9,724 nucleotides of DNA, from positions 1-9,724 of the forward strand of contig JAQTNZ010000054.1 of assembly GCA_028713595.1 (NCBI GenBank). Reading direction: 5' to 3'. The notes under the pieces are model-generated. The model did not search any database, was not told the origin of the DNA, and saw nothing but the letters and a program-made list of their open reading frames with translations. Origin of the DNA: Methylovulum sp. (lineage in GTDB: Bacteria; Pseudomonadota; Gammaproteobacteria; Methylococcales; Methylomonadaceae). Both the position numbers and the translations under genes were made by a program. Below, piece by piece: positions 6,942 to 9,724 of this stretch (position 1 is its first letter; every line of letters begins with the position of its first letter).

Positions 6942-7577
6942 CTAACCATCCCAATGCAAAAAATTTTTCAGTAACTGCAAACCGGCAGTTTGGCTTTTTT
7001 CTGGGTGAAATTGTACGGCAAACACATTATCCTGAGCCAAGGCGCAGGCAAACGGGTCTGGATACTCGGTGGTCGCCGCCACGATTGAAGCGTCATCAGG
7101 TTGTGCATAATAGCTATGGACAAAATAAAAACGGCTGTCTTGGGCAATATCTTGCCATAACGGATGGGGGTGTTGCCGTACCTGATTCCAACCCATGTGG
7201 GGGACTTTTAGCGGCATACCGTCATGATCCATCAGTGTATCGGCAAAACGCACGACATGGCCGGAAAACACGCCCAAACCTTCGGTATGGCCGTTTTCCG
7301 CACTATCCGTCAATAGTGCTTGCATCCCCAAACAAATACCTAGTAAGGGCTTCGTTTTGGCGACTTGCCGGATTACCTCAGCTAAACCTGATTCGTTCAG
7401 GGCTTGCATACAATCGCGTATTGCACCAACACCCGGAAACACCACACGGTCAGCCTGTAAAATCGCCGTGGCGGTACTGCTGATTTGCACCTCCACGCTA
7501 GGGTCGGCATGTTGCAAGGCTTTGCCAATCGAATGCAAATTGCCCATTCCATAATCAATAACAGCAACAGAAGACAT
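6942..7577 (-). CDS. hisH: Imidazole glycerol phosphate synthase glutaminase subunit HisH
   Basis: HisH is the class I glutamine amidotransferase that releases ammonia for HisF. The 211-aa protein has the glutaminase triad C82 (GICLGMQ), H191 and E193 (QFHPEKSQ), with VVFPGVGA as the P-loop-like start and VPHMGWN as a family signature. Length is normal. It follows hisB after 20 bases. A weak GAG ribosome binding site lies 8 bases before the ATG. Confidence 0.98.
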   Translation of the reverse strand: MSSVAVIDYGMGNLHSIGKALQHADPSVEVQISSTATAILQADRVVFPGVGAIRDCMQALNESGLAEVIRQVAKTKPLLGICLGMQALLTDSAENGHTEGLGVFSGHVVRFADTLMDHDGMPLKVPHMGWNQVRQHPHPLWQDIAQDSRFYFVHSYYAQPDDASIVAATTEYPDPFACALAQDNVFAVQFHPEKSQTAGLQLLKNFLHWDG

Positions 7578-7597
7578 AAATAATGCTCAGTAAAAAA

Positions 7598-8191
7598 TCA
7601 AAGTGTGCCCTTGGTGGACGGCATTATCCCCGCCATCCGTTCGTCGGCGGTCATCGCCATCCGCAAGGCGCGTCCCATCGCTTTAAAAATGGTTTCGGCG
7701 ATATGGTGGGCGTTGACCCCTTTCAGGTTGTCAATATGCAAGGTCACGCCCGCATGGTTGACAAAGCCCTGAAAAAACTCACGGAACAAATCGACATCAA
7801 ACGAGCCGATCATGCCACGCGTAAACGTGACATTATAAAACAATCCGGGGCGGCCAGAGAAATCCACCACTACCCGTGACAAGGCCTCATCCAAAGGGAT
7901 GTACGCGTGTCCGTAGCGGTAAATGCCTTTTTTGTCACCTAACGCCTTAGCTACGGCCTGCCCTAAGGTAATGCCGACATCTTCAACGGTATGGTGCGCG
8001 TCAATCTGCAAATCGCCATGGGCGACAATATCCATATCTATCAGGCCATGCCGGGCGATTTGGTCAAGCATGTGGTCAAGAAACGGCACACCCGTGGTAA
8101 AACTGGCCTTACCCGTGCCATCCAGATTAACGGTGATTTTGATTTGGGTTTCGAGCGTGTCGCGCTCGACTGTGGCGGTGCGTGGGGTCAT
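7598..8191 (-). CDS. hisB: Imidazoleglycerol-phosphate dehydratase HisB (monofunctional)
   Basis: HisB dehydrates imidazole glycerol phosphate to imidazole acetol phosphate. At 197 aa it is the monofunctional dehydratase, without the N-terminal histidinol-phosphatase domain found in enterobacteria. The metal-binding repeats are complete: DAHHTVED (residues 64-71) and AHHIAE (161-166), with LDH at 38-40. It is the first his gene of this cluster, 63 bases after the toxin gene. No clear ribosome binding site is visible. A his promoter would be expected in the short upstream gap, but I could not identify a good one there. Confidence 0.98.
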   Translation of the reverse strand: MTPRTATVERDTLETQIKITVNLDGTGKASFTTGVPFLDHMLDQIARHGLIDMDIVAHGDLQIDAHHTVEDVGITLGQAVAKALGDKKGIYRYGHAYIPLDEALSRVVVDFSGRPGLFYNVTFTRGMIGSFDVDLFREFFQGFVNHAGVTLHIDNLKGVNAHHIAETIFKAMGRALRMAMTADERMAGIMPSTKGTL

Positions 8192-8229
8192 GATAATTAT
8201 TTTTAAAGCAAAAAGGGTATGAATTTATT

Positions 8230-8256
8230 AAAAACCAAGTCCAAAAGACCAGGTTT
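8230..8256 (-). terminator. Possible terminator after the toxin gene
   Basis: In the minus-strand transcript AACC…GGTT (8255-8252 with 8236-8233) and GTC…GAC (8249-8247 with 8241-8239) pair around a TTTTG loop. A T-rich tract and TAATAAA follow. Two mismatched positions in the stem make it weak. It overlaps the toxin stop codon and could partly insulate the toxin-antitoxin pair from hisB. Confidence 0.35.
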
Positions 8257-8512
8257 ATGAGCCTATAAACTGATCGTAACGAGCATGTGAGCCAATCCAA
8301 AACCACACAAGACCTTCCGTCCGCTCTCTTGCCAATGCCCGATAACGTAATCCAACACGTGCCGACCAGAAAACGCCGATTTTTTTCAAATGTAAGGATG
8401 GATGCCGTGGATGGACACGAAGCAATTCGAAATTTTTGTCAGCTAAAACGCGAATATCATCAGGAAGCTGGCGGTAATGGAACCAAAATTCTGGTGCGGC
8501 AAAATGCTTCAC
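8255..8512 (-). CDS. RelE/ParE-superfamily toxin
   Basis: This 85-aa protein belongs by its pattern to a widespread RelE/ParE-like toxin group. Diagnostic stretches are FWFHYRQLPDDIR, LADKNFELLRVHPRHPSL (residues 23-40), WSARVGLRYRAL (49-60) and a terminal WFWIGSHARYDQFI (70-83). The last matches the usual WIGxHxEYDxL ending of these toxins. RelE members cleave mRNA on ribosomes and ParE members poison gyrase; I cannot say which applies. The start is a GTG overlapping the antitoxin stop as GTGA, the typical antitoxin-first coupled arrangement. Key basic residues are kept and the frame is intact, so it is probably functional. Confidence 0.85.
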   Translation of the reverse strand: MKHFAAPEFWFHYRQLPDDIRVLADKNFELLRVHPRHPSLHLKKIGVFWSARVGLRYRALARERTEGLVWFWIGSHARYDQFIGS

Positions 8513-8709
8513 AATAAAGTTGCATGGCCTGCAAGAAATTCGTCGTCAGCACGTTTGCCCGCAGCATCCAAACGCCCTGCTAAAATGTCCGCCTCAATTT
8601 TTTTATCCCATTGATCCGCCAAAAATTCTTCGAACCATTCTGAAAATTGTATAAGCTCATGGGTGGATAGTTGCGAAACCGCCATTTCAAGCTCTTGGAC
8701 GTTACTCAT
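8509..8709 (-). CDS. Cognate antitoxin of the RelE/ParE-like toxin
   Basis: This 66-aa acidic protein begins MSNVQELEMAVSQLSTHEL and continues with FSEWFEEFLADQWDKKIEAD, then LAGRLDAAGKRADDEF. The ELExAVxxLsxxEL…FxxWFxxF…WDxxIexDixaGrLD pattern is one I associate with small proteins encoded just before this type of toxin. The frame can be extended upstream to 8781, but the start at 8709 is chosen because GGAG lies 7 bases before it. The stop overlaps the toxin start by 4 bases. The protein should bind and neutralise the toxin. An inverted repeat just upstream may be its operator. Confidence 0.8.
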   Translation of the reverse strand: MSNVQELEMAVSQLSTHELIQFSEWFEEFLADQWDKKIEADILAGRLDAAGKRADDEFLAGHATLL

Positions 8710-8718
8710 TATCGTACT

Positions 8719-8761
8719 CCAATTATTAGAATCGAATTGCTTATCATCAATAAAAAATTGG
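8719..8761. promoter_or_regulatory. Inverted repeat upstream of antitoxin, candidate operator
   Basis: CCAATTATT at 8719-8727 and AAAAATTGG at 8753-8761 are inverted copies with eight of nine matches. They flank a 25-base AT-rich core immediately upstream of the antitoxin ribosome binding site. Antitoxins commonly repress their own promoter through such repeats. No confident -35/-10 pair could be chosen in this AT-rich sequence. Confidence 0.35.
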
Positions 8762-8787
8762 TAAAAATTGTTCCAGACCAACCCGCC

Positions 8788-8994
8788 TCATGCCGCAATC
8801 ACTTCTTCACGGACAAAATGCAAGCGGATAATTTTAGGCTTATCCAACGGCTCAAAATGGCAATCCACCGCTGCGCGAAGCTGCTGATACAAATCATTCA
8901 GATCATCGGCTTGGGTAAAAATAGATACGCCTAAGGCTTTGGCAATAAAACCGCCTTCGGGTGCGTCTTCAACTAAGAATATAATTTCGTTCAT
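8788..8994 (-). CDS. Small HicB-like protein (orphan), often mislabelled 2-oxoisovalerate dehydrogenase
   Basis: This 68-aa protein begins MNEIIFLVEDAPEGGFIAKALG. It continues with SIFTQADDLNDLYQQLRAAV and ends KIIRLHFVREEVIA. I recognise it as a widespread small family whose members often carry a spurious 2-oxoisovalerate dehydrogenase E1-beta label. The beta-beta-beta-alpha pattern resembles the truncated RNase H-like fold of HicB antitoxins, but no DNA-binding tail and no HicA gene are present. The start is chosen at 8994, 7 bases after AGGGG; the adjacent ATG at 8997 is nearly as good. A 14-codon frame overlaps its stop as ATGA but does not look like HicA. An antitoxin role is inference. 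Confidence 0.75.
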   Translation of the reverse strand: MNEIIFLVEDAPEGGFIAKALGVSIFTQADDLNDLYQQLRAAVDCHFEPLDKPKIIRLHFVREEVIAA

Positions 8995-9008
8995 CATCTT
9001 TCCCCTAA

Positions 9009-9032
9009 TGTGGACGAAGGGTATCGCCCACA
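9009..9032 (-). other. Hairpin between typA and the HicB-like gene
   Basis: In the minus-strand transcript TGTGGGCGA (9032-9024) pairs with TCGTCCACA (9017-9009), nine pairs with one G-U, around the loop TACCCT. It ends 3 bases before the AGGGG ribosome binding site of the HicB-like gene. No T run follows, so it is not a classical terminator. It may protect the typA 3' end or mask the next ribosome binding site. Confidence 0.5.
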
Positions 9033-9052
9033 CCTGATTACAGCCTAAAACC

Positions 9053-9724
9053 TTAGCCTTTAGATGCCCGCTTACGCTCGTTTTCTGTCAACAATTTCTT
9101 GCGCAGACGGATGGACTTGGGGGTGACTTCCACCAGTTCGTCTTCGGCGATAAATTCCAACGCTTGTTCCAAGGTCATTTTTTGAATCCGTGCCAACACT
9201 AAGCTTTCATCCGTGCCTGAAGCGCGGACGTTAGTCAATTGTTTCGGCTTGCAAGGGTTGACGCATAAGTCATTACTGCGCGAATGCAAGCCCACCAACA
9301 TGCCTTCGTAAACTTCATCGCCATTGACCAATAATAATTCGCCACGTTCCTGTAAAGGATGCAATGAATAGGTGACGGCCTTACCCGCAACCATTGAAAT
9401 CATCACGCCCCGCAAACGGCTACCCACTTCACCCGCTTTCATCGGGCCGTAATGGTCAAACACATGATAGAGCAAGCCAGAACCTGAGGTTGCCGTCATA
9501 AATTCGGTTTGAAACCCAATCAGACCGCGTGATGGCATCATATACTCCAAACGGATCCGGCCTTTGCCATCGGGGACCATATTGGTCAAATCGCCCTTAC
9601 GGTCGCCCAATTTTTCCATAATGGTACCTTGGTGGATTTCTTCCACTTCAATGGTGACCATCTCGAACGGCTCGCATTTTTTACCGTCAATTTCTTTGAT
9701 GATAACTTCTGGACGGGATACACC
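9053..9724 (-). CDS. typA: Translational GTPase TypA/BipA (C-terminal part; 5' end beyond window)
   Basis: TypA (BipA) is a ribosome-binding EF-G-like GTPase involved in ribosome assembly and growth under stress or cold. The frame is open to the window edge, giving 223 residues of the C-terminal half (the E. coli protein is 607 aa). The N-terminal GTPase domain lies outside. Visible segments match E. coli closely: GVSRPEVIIKEIDGKK, VEEIHQGTIMEKLGDRKGDL, GKGRIRLEYMMPSRGLIGF, GEVGSRLRGVMIS, DEVYEGMLVGLHSRSNDL, LTNVRASGTDE and MTLEQALEFIAEDELVEVTP. These cover domain V and the family-specific C-terminal domain. It ends with a basic tail and is encoded upstream of the accessory genes, with no recognised terminator after it. 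Confidence 0.97.
   Translation of the reverse strand, partial: GVSRPEVIIKEIDGKKCEPFEMVTIEVEEIHQGTIMEKLGDRKGDLTNMVPDGKGRIRLEYMMPSRGLIGFQTEFMTATSGSGLLYHVFDHYGPMKAGEVGSRLRGVMISMVAGKAVTYSLHPLQERGELLLVNGDEVYEGMLVGLHSRSNDLCVNPCKPKQLTNVRASGTDESLVLARIQKMTLEQALEFIAEDELVEVTPKSIRLRKKLLTENERKRASKG

Noticed and set aside
8710..8781. Upstream extension of the antitoxin
   Set aside because: The added residues are AT-rich intergenic translation, and GGAG supports the start at 8709.
8747..8791. 14-codon frame overlapping the stop of the HicB-like gene, considered as a HicA remnant
   Set aside because: Too short and without the GSH-type HicA motif.

Overview
The window comes from a gammaproteobacterium, or possibly a betaproteobacterium. 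Evidence: split hisI and hisE, a monofunctional hisB, the hisB-hisH-hisA-hisF-hisI-hisE-tatABC order, and RecJ, TatC and TypA sequences that look strongly gammaproteobacterial. Base composition is near 50% GC. A Methylococcales-type methanotroph would fit, but that is a guess. Every gene I can support lies on the minus strand, so transcription runs from high to low coordinates.

Layout in order of transcription: the 3' part of typA (9724-9053); a 68-aa HicB-like orphan (8994-8788); a two-gene RelE/ParE-type toxin-antitoxin pair (8709-8255); the histidine cluster hisB, hisH, hisA (8191-6150); a HEPN-like gene with a 97-aa partner (6142-5391); hisF (5394-4621); a 36-codon fragment resembling the end of a BrnA-type antitoxin (4620-4510); hisI and hisE (4526-3756); tatA, tatB, tatC (3673-2348); a 50-aa single-span membrane protein (2339-2187); two identical tRNA-Phe(GAA) genes with their own promoter and terminator (2152-1861); a 275-base gap with no clear gene; and recJ (1585-1), cut by the window start about 50 residues before its expected end.

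HisE, HisI, HisA, HisH/HisF and HisB cover the second to sixth steps of the histidine pathway, in the order HisE, HisI, HisA, HisH+HisF, HisB. hisG, hisD and hisC must lie elsewhere. TatA, TatB and TatC form a complete twin-arginine translocase. Linkage of hisI-hisE to tatABC is common in proteobacteria.

The most interesting part is what has been added to this housekeeping operon. Small toxin-antitoxin-like genes sit at three separate his junctions: upstream of hisB, between hisA and hisF, and between hisF and hisI. The HEPN/97-aa pair is intact, tightly coupled to hisA and hisF by a 7-base gap and a 4-base overlap, and is the best candidate for an undescribed two-component module. The fragment between hisF and hisI looks like the residue of an older insertion of the same kind.
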